This document shows positions 35,316 to 44,530 of a DNA stretch of 64,000 bases, in pieces. Position 1 is the first letter of the stretch; every line of letters starts with the position of its first letter. The DNA comes from Bacillus sp. WMMC1349 (GTDB lineage: Bacteria; Bacillota; Bacilli; Bacillales; Bacillaceae), in NCBI RefSeq assembly GCF_013155385.1, contig NZ_JABJUQ010000007.1:187001-251000 (forward strand), given 5' to 3'. A program made the position numbers and the translations under genes. The notes under the pieces are model-generated. The model was not told where the DNA came from, did not search any database, and saw nothing but the letters and a program-made list of their open reading frames with translations.

Positions 35316-35691
35316 TCAACACCCACAATTATCAGATATGTTGTTTGATTTTGAAACAGGAAAGTTCATTTGTTGCCATGCTGCAATACCTCCAGTCAAC
35401 TCTTTCGCTTTAGTCCAATAAAAATTTTGCAACTTTTGCAGCAGTATTACACCAGACATCCCAACAATAAACAATAATTTCTTTGTCCTTTGGTACTTCA
35501 CTTATACGTTCTGGTAACTGTTGTTCAGGAATAATATTAGCATCTTCAATTGTTAAACTTCTGACATGAGTTGGACCGTTTCTAACATCAATTAAGAAGT
35601 ATTTTTCCGGTTCTATTTGCTTAGATCTCAAATAATCCATAGGACTTATTGTTGCTTCTAGACGCGCATTAAAATAATCAAGTGCGTTCAT
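35316..35691 (-). pseudogene. Rhodanese-like protein with frameshift
   Basis: From ATG 35691 (GGAGG) it reads MNALDYFNARLEATIS, YFLIDVRNGPTHV, then the active loop VYCWDVWCNTAAKVAKFLLD and TAA. Shifting one frame continues KAKELTGGIAAWQQM, the normal rhodanese end. The break is just after the catalytic cysteine, so the fold would be incomplete. It lies 19 bases after a MarR gene and was probably its partner. Confidence 0.7.
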
Positions 35692-35710
35692 ATTTATAAC
35701 CTCCTGTTTT

Positions 35711-36142
35711 CTATAGCGATCTCCAAACTTTAACAAGAAACTCTTTAAGCAATTGTCTTTCTTGCTGGGATAAAGGAGCTAAAACTTCTGACTCTGTATT
35801 GATTAAAAATTCCCAACGCGAATCCAGCACTTCATGACCTTTTTCAGTAATCAAAAGGCTATAAGATCTTCTATCATGAGGATTCTTTGTCCTCTCAACA
35901 AACCCGAGCTTTTCCAAATGATCAATATGGCTCACCATCGTTGTTCGATCGATCTTCAGGTTTTCAGAAATATCTTTTTGTGATGAGTAAGGATTTCCCT
36001 GAATAAATAAAAGTACTCCATATTGTCTTGCGTTAATATGAAAGGGGTCCAGTCCTTTAAGAAACTTATTTTCCATCCGTTGCAGAACCTTTCCGAGCAT
36101 AAAGCCATAAGACTGATTCCGTTTATTCAGTTCGATAGTCAC
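35711..36142 (-). CDS. MarR family transcriptional regulator
   Basis: 143-aa winged-helix regulator: INARQYGVLLFIQ, QKDISENLKIDRTTMVSHIDHLEKLGFVER, the wing DRRSYSLLITEKG and a C-terminal dimer helix. GTG 36142 has no strong ribosome site; a downstream ATG would truncate the first helix. Paired with a rhodanese-like gene, suggesting response to sulfane sulfur or redox stress (inference). Confidence 0.82.
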   Translation of the reverse strand: MTIELNKRNQSYGFMLGKVLQRMENKFLKGLDPFHINARQYGVLLFIQGNPYSSQKDISENLKIDRTTMVSHIDHLEKLGFVERTKNPHDRRSYSLLITEKGHEVLDSRWEFLINTESEVLAPLSQQERQLLKEFLVKVWRSL

Positions 36143-36156
36143 CCAATCAAATCATC

Positions 36157-36180
36157 AGTTGTGTATATAATCGTATAACT
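36157..36180. promoter_or_regulatory. Imperfect dyad upstream of MarR gene
   Basis: AGTT and AACT ends flank an AT-rich core with TATATAA and GTATAA; symmetric in part only. Its place just before the MarR start suits an autoregulatory operator. Confidence 0.3.
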
Positions 36181-36497
36181 GAGTTGTGGGTTTTCTTACA
36201 GAAAATGGTGAATATTATGGAGAGCAATATGATATGTGGATAGTTCTAGAAGACGACGATTATATTTGAAACCCAGATAGGGACTCGTTGACATCGAGTC
36301 CCCATCGATCATTGTATTTAAGATTTAAGCGTTTTCCCAGATACAATATGCCAATGTAAATGTTTAGAGTCTTGATAAGTCCCCAGGTTTGTTATCACCC
36401 TGCAGGCGCCTCAATTGCATTGGGATTTCTTTTTTCCGGGAAAAGGAAGGCGGCTGCTGAACAACAGTTATAGTGTAAGTGTTGTTTATTAAATGGG
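36181..36497. other. Intergenic region with gene-tail fragment
   Basis: A plus-strand frame LTENGEYYGEQYDMWIVLED ends at TGA near 36270 and is followed by the hairpin GGGACTCG/CGAGTCCC (36280-36302) without T-tract. It looks like the tail of a lost gene. Nothing else is supported. Confidence 0.4.
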
Positions 36498-36650
36498 AAA
36501 GGGGCTGTCTAAAAAGTCCTTTATCAACATGATTCAGGGGGAATTGCGAGACTCCTGCGGGAACAGCGAGCCAGGCGAGACCCAAGAGGAGCAAGGAACG
36601 AGCTCCGAGGAGGCTCGCGGATCGCCCGCGGAAAGCGAGCAAATTCCCGA
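36498..36650. repeat. GC-rich Bacillus-type interspersed repeat
   Basis: Begins GGGGCTGTCTAAAAAGTCC and contains CGAGACTCCTGCGGGAACAG, GAGGAGGCTCGCGG and CGCCCGCGGAAAGCGAG. This composition stands out from the AT-rich surroundings and matches from memory a non-coding repeat scattered in Bacillaceae genomes. The open frames across it are not genes. Confidence 0.7.
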
Positions 36651-36696
36651 TTTTTATTCATCCACAAAAAACCGGATTGTTGTAGTTCCAACATTT

Positions 36697-37197
36697 TTAC
36701 CTAATAAAATGATAGAGATCTATTCCAAATATCGTTAATAGTCCTGTACTTATTCCCCATATCAATATACTAATCAATTGCCATATTACAACTTGTTTTT
36801 TTTCAGCTCCGGCAATCACTGAAACGAAAGCGGATATATGATTTGCCCCAATAATGGGTCCCATCAGTGTCAACCCAGGAACTCCATATCGATGAAAATA
36901 ACCTTTGGCTTTACTAAATCGATGTCCTAGCCAGGACGATGCGTTCTCCTTAATAGTTTTATTTCGAACAAATTTTGTAAGGTTGATGATGAACATTGAC
37001 TGAAATAAAATTAGCTGCAATACCGATGCTTGTGACTACGAAAAAAGGCAGGCCAAGTATCACTCCTAAAGGAACTGAGACATGTGCTTCAAGAAAAGGA
37101 ATGAATCCGATGATAAATAAAATTAGCAATTGAAAAAAAACGGCAAATCAATAACTTTTTGAAACAATTCTTCAAACAATTCTTCAAACAATTCCAT
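36697..37197 (-). pseudogene. Small multidrug export protein family (Sm_multidrug_ex), two frameshifts
   Basis: ATG 37197 (GGGGGA upstream) gives MELFEELFEELF, built from a 12-base tandem repeat, then DLPFFFNC and a stop. Restoring one T in the T8 run gives QLLILFIIGFIPFLEAHVSV, the family's first helix; a second shift near 37010 leads to GYFHRYGVPGLTLMGPIIGA and two more helices. The gene follows a MerR/small protein pair and may have been its target. Confidence 0.65.
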
Positions 37198-37205
37198 TCC
37201 CCCAT

Positions 37206-37460
37206 TTACATCATTTGATCTTTATCGACGAACTCATACGCTTTTTTTAAATACTCTATTTCTTCACGGTTCAGTGGGTTATATAATTCAATGCCTTGGA
37301 TATTTAGTGATTTTAAATTATCAATGTTGGTGGATAAACTACTTGTTAAAGCCGCTTGAATTCTTTCTATCAAACCCTGAGCTTCGGCAGAGGTATGGGG
37401 AATTTTGTTTGAAACTAACTGTCTTAACTCCATAAACAAATGAAAATACGTTTTATTCAT
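37206..37460 (-). CDS. Small protein downstream of MerR regulator
   Basis: 84-aa soluble protein: helical, with HTSAEAQGLIERIQAAL and YNPLNREEIEYLKKAYEFV. The pattern recalls the TipAS-like antibiotic-recognition domain tail of some MerR regulators, now on its own; this is tentative. Its start overlaps the MerR gene by 8 bases, so it is translationally coupled. Confidence 0.6.
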   Translation of the reverse strand: MNKTYFHLFMELRQLVSNKIPHTSAEAQGLIERIQAALTSSLSTNIDNLKSLNIQGIELYNPLNREEIEYLKKAYEFVDKDQMM

Positions 37461-37884
37461 TGTTGATCACTGTTTCTAAAAGTTGCCGCTCTTTTACATC
37501 AAGCTGTTCTTCCCAAATCATAGCGTGCACGACAAAACAAAAGATGCTTAAATCAATGTGATCACTGTTATTAATAACGTCATTCATTATATTTAACTTG
37601 TCAATGATTCTCTTTATCTCTTCCATTTCCTCGATATATTCTTGTTTTTTATAATAGATTCGTTTTTTTAAGTCATCTTTTAGTATAATCGGATTTTTTA
37701 AAATATCGTCGATTTCTTTTAAGGAAAGGCCTAAGAACTTTAATGACTGAATTTTTTTGAGTTTATCTAAGTCATTTATAAAGTCACTTGGCTTTAGTAA
37801 CCCTATTTTGTCATAATACCTCAATGTCCGAATGGTAACACCAGCACGTTTTGCCATCTGTGCAATGGTTAAACAGGTTTCCAT
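37453..37884 (-). CDS. MerR family transcriptional regulator, short form
   Basis: 143 aa from METCLTIAQMAKRAGVTIRT with recognition helix and wing TLRYYDKIGLL, LGLSLKEIDDIL, then a dimerisation helix. ATG 37884 is preferred because upstream in-frame ATGs at 37920 and 37950 fall inside the promoter elements. Its promoter has a 20-base spacer. Followed by a small protein and a decayed small-multidrug-export gene, so the unit was probably a drug-inducible efflux operon. Confidence 0.8.
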   Translation of the reverse strand: METCLTIAQMAKRAGVTIRTLRYYDKIGLLKPSDFINDLDKLKKIQSLKFLGLSLKEIDDILKNPIILKDDLKKRIYYKKQEYIEEMEEIKRIIDKLNIMNDVINNSDHIDLSIFCFVVHAMIWEEQLDVKERQLLETVINNE

Positions 37885-37918
37885 TTTGTTGTTCTTCTTT
37901 TTGGCATCTTTAGCATCC

Positions 37919-37950
37919 ATTATAAAGAGGTAACGCGAGGTTAGGTGCAA
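37919..37950 (-). promoter_or_regulatory. MerR-type promoter, long spacer
   Basis: On the minus strand TTGCAC (37950-37945) and TATAAT (37924-37919) are 20 bases apart. The spacer has repeated CCTNACCTC-like sequence. The spacing is typical of promoters untwisted by MerR proteins. Confidence 0.5.
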
Positions 37951-38035
37951 GAAGAATTTTAGTTTTTGAAGGAATATTCAAATATAAAAGAGAATTTTTA
38001 CTTATTGTTTGTAAAAAAGGAGGAGAGATAAAAGT

Positions 38036-38471
38036 ATGAATCCAATTGATCTTATTGTGTTAAATTTTGAAGAGGTGAGGCGTCGAAGTATGAAGGTGTG
38101 GACAAGTATACCTCAAGAAAAGTTGGACTGGCGTCCCGATCCAAATGCGATGTCATGTAAAGAAATGAATAAGACATGTCCTTGAAGGAGAATATCTTTA
38201 CCAAATTAGGAACCAGCTCATCCTTATCAATCAAAAGTGTTTACAACAGTAACTGAAGAGCTAGAATTTGCACAACCCTTTCGAAATCAATTTATAGATT
38301 TCGTCAAATCTTTGAATGTTCAAGATTTAACAACTACTCATATAGATCGGTCTGAGGTTGGATATATCCGCAAACTCGGTAAGAATTGCATATCATGAAT
38401 CAGTCCATACCGGTCAACTTTTAGATTATTTGAGAACGGCTAAAATTGATCGGCCTTTCATTTGGGATTAG
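38036..38471 (+). pseudogene. DinB family protein, multiple frameshifts
   Basis: ATG 38036 reads MNPIDLIVLNFEEVRRRSMK and IPQEKLDWRPDPNAMSCKEM; after shifts it continues VLEGEYLYQ, SKVFTTVTEELEFAQPF, IAYHESVHTGQLLDYLRT and ends WD-stop at 38471. These are the helices and two of the metal histidine sites of the DinB/YfiT fold. At least two indels break it. An intact DinB gene follows directly. Confidence 0.7.
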
Positions 38472-38485
38472 GAGGAGGCTTTCAG

Positions 38486-39004
38486 ATGGCATCTCAAGAA
38501 TTACAGTTTTACGAATACAACAGATGGGCAAACCAACAAGTGTTTAACCGGTTAAAAGAGCTTCCAACGAAGGTTTATCAGCAAGAGATTCAAAGTGTAT
38601 TTCCAACAATTGCTCATGTGTTGGCACATGTTTATCTTTCTGATCATAGTTGGCTTGAAGTTTTTTCTGGGAAAAGCTTGAAAGACACCTTAAAGTTTGC
38701 TGAACAACAAATGGAACAAACAGCGTCAAAACAATTAGCAGAAATGGAAACCATGTTTGAGCAGTTATCAAACCGATACACATCGTTCCTTAAGCAAGCT
38801 GAAAACATGGATAAGCCACTGGCGATTGAAAACCCTTCTGGTGAATTCATAAAATATAGTATCTCTGAACTACTGATCCATGTTGTTAATCATGGTACAT
38901 ATCACCGAGGAAATATAACAGCTATGTTGAGGCAAATAGGATATGCTTCTGTCCCGACAGATTACGGGCTTTATTTATATTTGAACATGGGGGGACAACG
39001 ATGA
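38486..39004 (+). CDS. DinB family protein
   Basis: 172-aa four-helix-bundle protein with a likely metal site: HVLAHVYLSDHSW and HVVNHGTYHRGNITAML. Family members include thiol S-transferases and unknown stress proteins. ATG 38486 follows GGAGGAGG. It overlaps the racemase gene by 4 bases. Adjacent to a decayed paralogue, so this locus probably held a tandem pair. Confidence 0.85.
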   Translation: MASQELQFYEYNRWANQQVFNRLKELPTKVYQQEIQSVFPTIAHVLAHVYLSDHSWLEVFSGKSLKDTLKFAEQQMEQTASKQLAEMETMFEQLSNRYTSFLKQAENMDKPLAIENPSGEFIKYSISELLIHVVNHGTYHRGNITAMLRQIGYASVPTDYGLYLYLNMGGQR

Positions 39005-39681
39005 TCGGCATATTAGCAGGAATGGGACCAAAGTCGACCGGCCCATTTGTGAATAAAGTTGTAGATGAATGTCAAAAAATTTATGGTGCAACATATGATC
39101 TAGATTTTCCGCACATGATGATTTATTCATGTCCAACCCCTTTCTACATTGATCAACCAATAGATCACAAAGAGATGGAACGAGCTATTATAAACGGTGC
39201 TCGTAAACTTGAAAAAACAGGTGTTGATTTTATTGCCATACCTTGTACTACCGCACATATTTATTTTAAGTCATTAAAAAACGCAGTTTCTGTGCCTTTA
39301 TTAAACATGGTGGACGAAACTATGAAAATAATCCCTGAAGAATCCAAGAAAATAGCGTTATTAGCTACTCAGTTGACAATTGAATCTGGGTTATATCAAG
39401 AGGCTTTTGTAAAAAATGGATTTGACTATATTCATAAAGACAGTTGGCAAGCTCTTGTAAATCAAATCATTTTATACATTAAAAGTGGTCATGTGAATGA
39501 TTCTTTTTCGTTGTGGAACAAGCTCTCTGAAGAACTAACGAAAGAAGTTGATGTGGCTGTTATTGCATGTACAGATTTAAATGTAGTGACTGATAAGCAG
39601 GCGGGAAATCTATGCCTGATTGATTCTTCAGCTAGTCTGGCTAAAGCCATTGTACATCAGTATTTATCAATCAAGGCATAA
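39001..39681 (+). CDS. Aspartate/glutamate racemase family protein
   Basis: 226-aa cofactor-independent racemase. Both catalytic cysteines are present (AIPCTTAHI and VIACTDLN), and the N-terminal GILAGMGPKSTGPFVNKV is typical of aspartate racemase/RacX rather than MurI. ATG 39001 overlaps the DinB stop. Substrate may be Asp, Glu or another amino acid; RacX-type enzymes have broad specificity. Confidence 0.88.
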   Translation: MIGILAGMGPKSTGPFVNKVVDECQKIYGATYDLDFPHMMIYSCPTPFYIDQPIDHKEMERAIINGARKLEKTGVDFIAIPCTTAHIYFKSLKNAVSVPLLNMVDETMKIIPEESKKIALLATQLTIESGLYQEAFVKNGFDYIHKDSWQALVNQIILYIKSGHVNDSFSLWNKLSEELTKEVDVAVIACTDLNVVTDKQAGNLCLIDSSASLAKAIVHQYLSIKA

Positions 39682-39702
39682 CGGTGAGAGGGAGGAAAAA
39701 GT

Positions 39703-40441
39703 ATGAAACATATGGGTACAGAAGAAGCAATTAAAAGGTGGGACCGATCAGAACCATTCCGAACATGGGGACATTCATAAAGAAGTTTTTTTAAACCCTG
39801 CGATATTTTCTTTCATTGAAACAATAACCAACAAAAATGTGTTAGATGCAGGGTGTGGTGAAGGATATTTAAGTAGAATGCTAGCCAAGTCTGGAGCTCA
39901 TGTAACAGCTGTGGATTATTCAGAACGAATGATCGAGATAGCTAAAAAAAGAACACCACCAGATTTACAAATTCATTATCAGCAAGGGAATTGTGAAGAC
40001 TTGCACTTTTTAGAGGATCATAGCTTTGATTTGATCATCGCCAATATGGTGATTCATGACCTTGCCAATTATGAAAAAGCATTTCGAGAAATGTACCGGT
40101 TATTAAGAGATCAAGGCACATTTATTTTTACCATTTTACACCCTTGTTTTGTAACGCCTGAAAGTGGTTGGGAGAAAACAGAAGAGGGCAAAAAATTGCA
40201 TTGGAATGTCGATCGATATTTCTATGAAGGTGCATATGAACAAAGGTTAGGTGATCAGGAAAAAATGTTGTTTTTCCATAGAACCTTAACAAGTTATATC
40301 AACACCCTTATTAAAACAGGTTTTCGTTTAGAAGGCATCATTGAACCAAAACCATCAGAAGAGCTGCTGCAACAATATCCTTCATTTGAAGAAGACTTTA
40401 GATGTCCCGATTTTATCGTTTTTAAAGTGAAAAAGAGCTGA
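39703..40441 (+). pseudogene. Class I SAM methyltransferase with N-terminal frameshift
   Basis: ATG 39703 after GGAGG reads MKHMGTEEAIKRWDRSEPF, then shifts out of frame; the adjacent frame continues EHGDIHKEVFLNPAIF and the SAM core NVLDAGCGEGYLSRML, AVDYSERM, then IANMVIHDLANYEKAF. Catalytic motifs are intact from about 39839 on, but no good start exists in that frame. Either a mutated gene or a sequencing indel. Confidence 0.65.
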
Positions 40442-40450
40442 TAAGACCAT

Positions 40451-40479
40451 GAGCCTGAGAGATGTCAGGCTCTTTTTTT
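40451..40479 (+). terminator. Terminator after the methyltransferase
   Basis: GAGCCTGA and TCAGGCTC with a six-base loop, followed by TTTTTTT. Confidence 0.88.
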
Positions 40480-40546
40480 AATGTCTAAAAATTAGATCAA
40501 CATCATATAGTTTAAGGGTCTAAACTAAATGTGGGGGTGAAAGCTT

Positions 40547-41002
40547 CTGGATGAAAAAAAATTATCCCAAGCCATCGATCTTTTTGCTGAAGTATTGTTT
40601 GATGCTACAGAATATGTGCAACGGGAAATCAACCAGGATTTGTTTGAACATATATCCAGAGAGCAGGCCGACTTGTTAACCATTTTAAAAATAAAAGGTT
40701 CGTGTTCTCCAGGTAGTTTGGCTCTTATACAAAATGTTCATAAAAGCGCTATTTCCAATAGGTTGAAAAAGTTGTTAGAAAAAGGGTTTGTTGAATGGGA
40801 TGATTCTCAAATTCATCGTGATAAACGTTCTAAACGAATTAATATTACGAGAAAAGGCGAAGGAATGATAGAGGAATTAAATTCTGCTATTTTTAAAGCT
40901 TTAAGAAAGCTAATAGATGAAGTAGATGAGGAACATTTAGATTCTTTTATTAAGATTTTTACAATTTTAAAAGGCAAATTTAAAGGAGACTTTTCTGAAT
41001 GA
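40547..41002 (+). CDS. ydgG: MarR family regulator (YdgG-like), probable CTG start
   Basis: Winged-helix regulator: ISREQADLLTILKIKG, SLALIQNVHKSAISNRLKKLLEKGFVEW, then wing HRDKRSKRINITRKG. Family N-terminus (DEKKLSQAIDLFAEVLFDATE) is only in frame from CTG 40547, which lies six bases after GGGGGTGA; the first conventional start, TTG 40595, would cut 16 residues and has no ribosome site. It overlaps the MMPL gene by 4 bases, the same pair as B. subtilis ydgG-ydgH, and probably represses it. Confidence 0.78.
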   Translation: MDEKKLSQAIDLFAEVLFDATEYVQREINQDLFEHISREQADLLTILKIKGSCSPGSLALIQNVHKSAISNRLKKLLEKGFVEWDDSQIHRDKRSKRINITRKGEGMIEELNSAIFKALRKLIDEVDEEHLDSFIKIFTILKGKFKGDFSE

Positions 41003-43638
41003 GATTGATTGTGAAATTCAAATGGTTGATTGCGTCGATTATCTTAATGCTTACTGCTGTATTGATCGTATGTTCCCCAAACCTAACGGAATTGGCAAAT
41101 CAAAAGGGACAGTCTCAGCTGCCAGCTGATTCAATGTCAGAGAGAGCAAAGGACATTTTAAAAAGTGCTGGTGAAGATCATCAGACCATTAGTGTCGTAT
41201 TTAAGTTAAATCAATCCTTAAAACGTGAAAAATTAGCTAAGATCATAGATCAAATCGAAAAAATAGCTGGTGTCAAAAGGGTAACTTCTCCTTTTGATCA
41301 AAAAATGCGTGGTCAACTTATATCTAAGGATCAGAAGACAGTTCTCTTGCCTGTTATGGTTGAAGGATCTGATCAACAGGTAGAAAAGATTGCGGACAAC
41401 ATTTATAAAAAGGTTTCTGATGAGTTAACGGTATACATTACAGGCGCTTCGCTTATTAATCAAGACTTTGCCCACAGTTCTGAGGAGGGTCTAAAGAAAA
41501 CAGAAATCATTACAGCATTTTTAATTGTAGGTTTACTTTTGGTTGTTTTTCGCTCAATCGTTACCCCTTTCATCCCGATGATCACAGTTGGGTTCTCCTA
41601 TCTCATCAGTCAATCGTTATTAGCAATCTTAGTGGAACATGTTGATTTTCCAATTTCGACTTTTACCCAAACTTTTTTAGTAGCCATCTTGTTTGGGATT
41701 GGGACAGATTATTGTATTCTGCTCCTCACACGTTTTCGTGAAGAGCTGGCAAACGGACATGACAGAATTGAAGCGACCCTTATTGCTTACCGTACGGCAG
41801 GGAAAACACTATTTATTAGCGGTTTTGCGGTGTTAATAGGATTTTTCGCTTTGGGTTTTGCCAAGTTTGCTGTATTTCAGTCTGCTGTAGGGGTTGCAGT
41901 CGGGGTTGGCGTTTTAATGCTGTTGCTATATACTTTATTACCATTGTTTATGGTAACACTGGGAGAAAAAATATTTTGGCCGTCGAAAAAGGTTTTTTCT
42001 CATGGTGATAACCGATTATGGTCCTTTCTTGGTAAACAGTCAGTTGCAAGACCATTTTTATTTATCATCATTACAGCTGTTATTACTGTTCCGTTTATTG
42101 TGACGTATGATGAGCAAATTTCTTTTGATTCGACTTCAGAAATAAGCAGTAGTTATAAATCGGTAAAAGGAATTGAGGCAATCAAAGAAGGTATTGGTGA
42201 AGGAAAAGCTTTTCCTGTGAATATTATAATAAAGGGAGAAAATAAGTTAACGACAGCTGATACAATCCCATTTCTCGGGAACCTTAGTCAAGCAATTGAG
42301 AAAGTGGAGCATGTTGATTCGGTCATGACCATCACGCAACCAACCGGAAAGAAAATGGATGATTTATATATAGACCACCAGTTACGGGCAGTATCAGACG
42401 GATTAGAAAAGACAACCAAAGGGCTTGACGATGTTCAGAGCGGTTTAACGACAGTAGAAGAAGGTCTGAGAAAAATAATCGGGCAAGCGGCTGGTTCAGC
42501 AACAAGCCAACAATCAGGAGGTTCACTAGCAGGTGCGGCAAAAGCTGTAGGGAAAATCAAACGTCAGCTAGGACTTGTCAGCAAACAGATGGCGCAAACG
42601 GGTAATGTTTCAGAGGCGGTTCCTCAGCTTACAGCGATCAGTGGCCAATTGGTGAAAATTCAAAGCAGTCTTCAGCAGGCAAATCAACAGTTTGCTGGAC
42701 AGCAAAAGCAGGCAGGTACACTAAAAAATCATCTCGGTCAGCTAGCAGGTGGTGTGAAGAGTGCAAACGCTGGTCTTGTCAAAATAGCAGATGGTATAAC
42801 TAAATCCCGTCAAATTTTAAAGGAAATGAGTGAAAGCAGAAACTTAAATGACACGGGAATATTTATCCCTCAGCAGGTGATGGAAAACAAAGACTTTCAA
42901 AAGTCTATTGATCATTACTCATTTTCAGATGGCAAGGGTGTTCAATTAAGCGTAGGGTTAGATATTAATCCATATTCAGAACAAGCGATTACGACAATTA
43001 ATGAAATAAAAAAATCTGTTGCAGATGAAGTCGCAGGTACCCCTTTAAAAAAGGCAACAATTATGTATGGGGGAGTGACAAGTCAAAATGCAGATTTAAA
43101 AGATATCTCCACCGCTGATTTATCTCGAACAATGATCATCATGGTGGTTGGTTTGTTTTTCGTGTTATCCATCTTGTTTCGTTCAATGATGATGCCAATC
43201 TATATGCTTGCATCTCTATTTGTCACATATTACACAGCCATATCTATAACGGAATTCATTTTTGTGCACATCAGTGGCGATGATGGTATTAGCTGGGCCG
43301 TACCATTCTTTAGTTTTGTTATTCTTATTGCTTTAGGAATAGATTATTCGATCTTCTTGCTGGATCGTTTTAAAGAAGAAATTCAGCTCGGAATTTCTCG
43401 AGGCATTGTAAGGTCAATGAGTAAAATGGGTTCTGTTATTATGACAGCGGCAATTATTCTAGCAGGTACATTTGCTGCAATGATGCCATCTGGGGTAAAT
43501 ACTTTAATGCAAGTCGCTACTGTTGTTATAATCGGTTTGCTTCTTTACGGGCTCATCATCCTACCGCTTTTGATTCCATCAGTCATCATCTCATTTGGGG
43601 AAGGAAACTGGTGGCCGTTTTCTAGAAAAAAAGAGTGA
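40999..43638 (+). CDS. ydgH: MMPL/RND family exporter (YdgH-like)
   Basis: 879-aa membrane protein with two repeats of one helix, a large extracellular domain and five helices. Proton-relay-like motifs are seen in GIGTDYCILLLTRFREEL (first repeat) and ALGIDYSIFLLDRFKEEI (second). The second extracellular domain carries a glutamine-rich helical insertion (about residues 455-615). Drug or lipid export; similar to B. subtilis YdgH, controlled by the MarR-type gene it overlaps. Confidence 0.9.
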   Translation: MRLIVKFKWLIASIILMLTAVLIVCSPNLTELANQKGQSQLPADSMSERAKDILKSAGEDHQTISVVFKLNQSLKREKLAKIIDQIEKIAGVKRVTSPFDQKMRGQLISKDQKTVLLPVMVEGSDQQVEKIADNIYKKVSDELTVYITGASLINQDFAHSSEEGLKKTEIITAFLIVGLLLVVFRSIVTPFIPMITVGFSYLISQSLLAILVEHVDFPISTFTQTFLVAILFGIGTDYCILLLTRFREELANGHDRIEATLIAYRTAGKTLFISGFAVLIGFFALGFAKFAVFQSAVGVAVGVGVLMLLLYTLLPLFMVTLGEKIFWPSKKVFSHGDNRLWSFLGKQSVARPFLFIIITAVITVPFIVTYDEQISFDSTSEISSSYKSVKGIEAIKEGIGEGKAFPVNIIIKGENKLTTADTIPFLGNLSQAIEKVEHVDSVMTITQPTGKKMDDLYIDHQLRAVSDGLEKTTKGLDDVQSGLTTVEEGLRKIIGQAAGSATSQQSGGSLAGAAKAVGKIKRQLGLVSKQMAQTGNVSEAVPQLTAISGQLVKIQSSLQQANQQFAGQQKQAGTLKNHLGQLAGGVKSANAGLVKIADGITKSRQILKEMSESRNLNDTGIFIPQQVMENKDFQKSIDHYSFSDGKGVQLSVGLDINPYSEQAITTINEIKKSVADEVAGTPLKKATIMYGGVTSQNADLKDISTADLSRTMIIMVVGLFFVLSILFRSMMMPIYMLASLFVTYYTAISITEFIFVHISGDDGISWAVPFFSFVILIALGIDYSIFLLDRFKEEIQLGISRGIVRSMSKMGSVIMTAAIILAGTFAAMMPSGVNTLMQVATVVIIGLLLYGLIILPLLIPSVIISFGEGNWWPFSRKKE

Positions 43639-43664
43639 TGAAGGTATTTTGATTCATCACTCTT
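43625..43664 (-). terminator. Hairpin at the convergent ydgH end
   Basis: AAGAGTGATGAA (43631-43642) pairs perfectly with TTCATCACTCTT (43653-43664). The A-run on the left is a T-tract for the minus strand. It overlaps both stop codons. Confidence 0.75.
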
Positions 43665-44367
43665 GCCTTCTTGTTTTCCTGTAAATAATGGCTGAAATCC
43701 ACAACACAAATCCGACTGTTCCTGTAGCAATTGGATATGTGAGCGGGAACAAAATAGAAGGATAGCCTGTTAATATATCTGAATGATAACCTATCGGCAT
43801 TAATGATGTCTCTGAAACCTCAATTAAACGAACGGCAAGTGGATATTTTAATCGTTTTTGATAAGAAATTTTTTCTTCTAATATATCTCCTTTTTCATCA
43901 ATCCAAAGGATTTTCCATTTACTATTTTTCATTTCAACATCATCATCAGTAAGTCTTTGTTATAATAGCAATTTGCTTGTTCACCTTTAAAATATCAAGC
44001 CATGAGAAGTAACGACCACCTCCATCACGGTTTGACAGCCAAATTTTATCTGCTTTTGTCACTTCTTTTTCATTTACATAAAGATGAATTTTTACAATAT
44101 CTCCTGCTTTCACACTCTCATCTATATCAAATGAAGTCAAATTTGCTTTTTTGCCTGTTTGCTCCTCAACAATTTTGATATGTTGGTCATTAACCGTTAC
44201 TTCTTGGACGTCAATATGTGTTGGAAAGCCATCCTCTATATAGACATGTTGAATCATATATTGCGATTTATCAACCACTCAGTTACGACTTCATGTGTGA
44301 TTTGAAACAATGGTATGGCTGAAATAAGGAATAACAAAAGTCCCAGTATATATAATATTTTGCTCAC
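43657..44367 (-). pseudogene. Membrane-anchored protein split into three frames
   Basis: GTG 44367 after AAAGGAGGG gives a membrane helix (ILYILGLLLFLISAIPLF) and stops at 44254; an overlapping frame (44278-43946) gives an extracytoplasmic domain (KSQYMIQHVYIEDGFPTHID... SNRDGGGRYFSWLDIL); a third (to 43657) continues LTDDDVEMKNSKWKILW and ends with another helix. Read together they form one protein with helices at both ends and two frameshifts. Three separate coupled genes cannot be excluded. Family not recognised. Confidence 0.45.
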
Positions 44368-44530
44368 TTTGCTCCCTCCTTTATAGATGTTGTTCGACCA
44401 ATACTGACAAAAACCTTTGTCAAAGAGAGACTCAGGGCTCATAAAATGATTTCTAAAAAGAAGAGCTGGGCTTTATAATGAAAGAGAAGTTTCGTGTTTT
44501 CTTTTACCTAATGGAGAGGTGGAGCGAACT

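Noticed and set aside
36364..36738. Overlapping frames on both strands at 36.4-36.7 kb
   Set aside because: They run through a GC-rich interspersed repeat and lack ribosome sites and protein-like composition.
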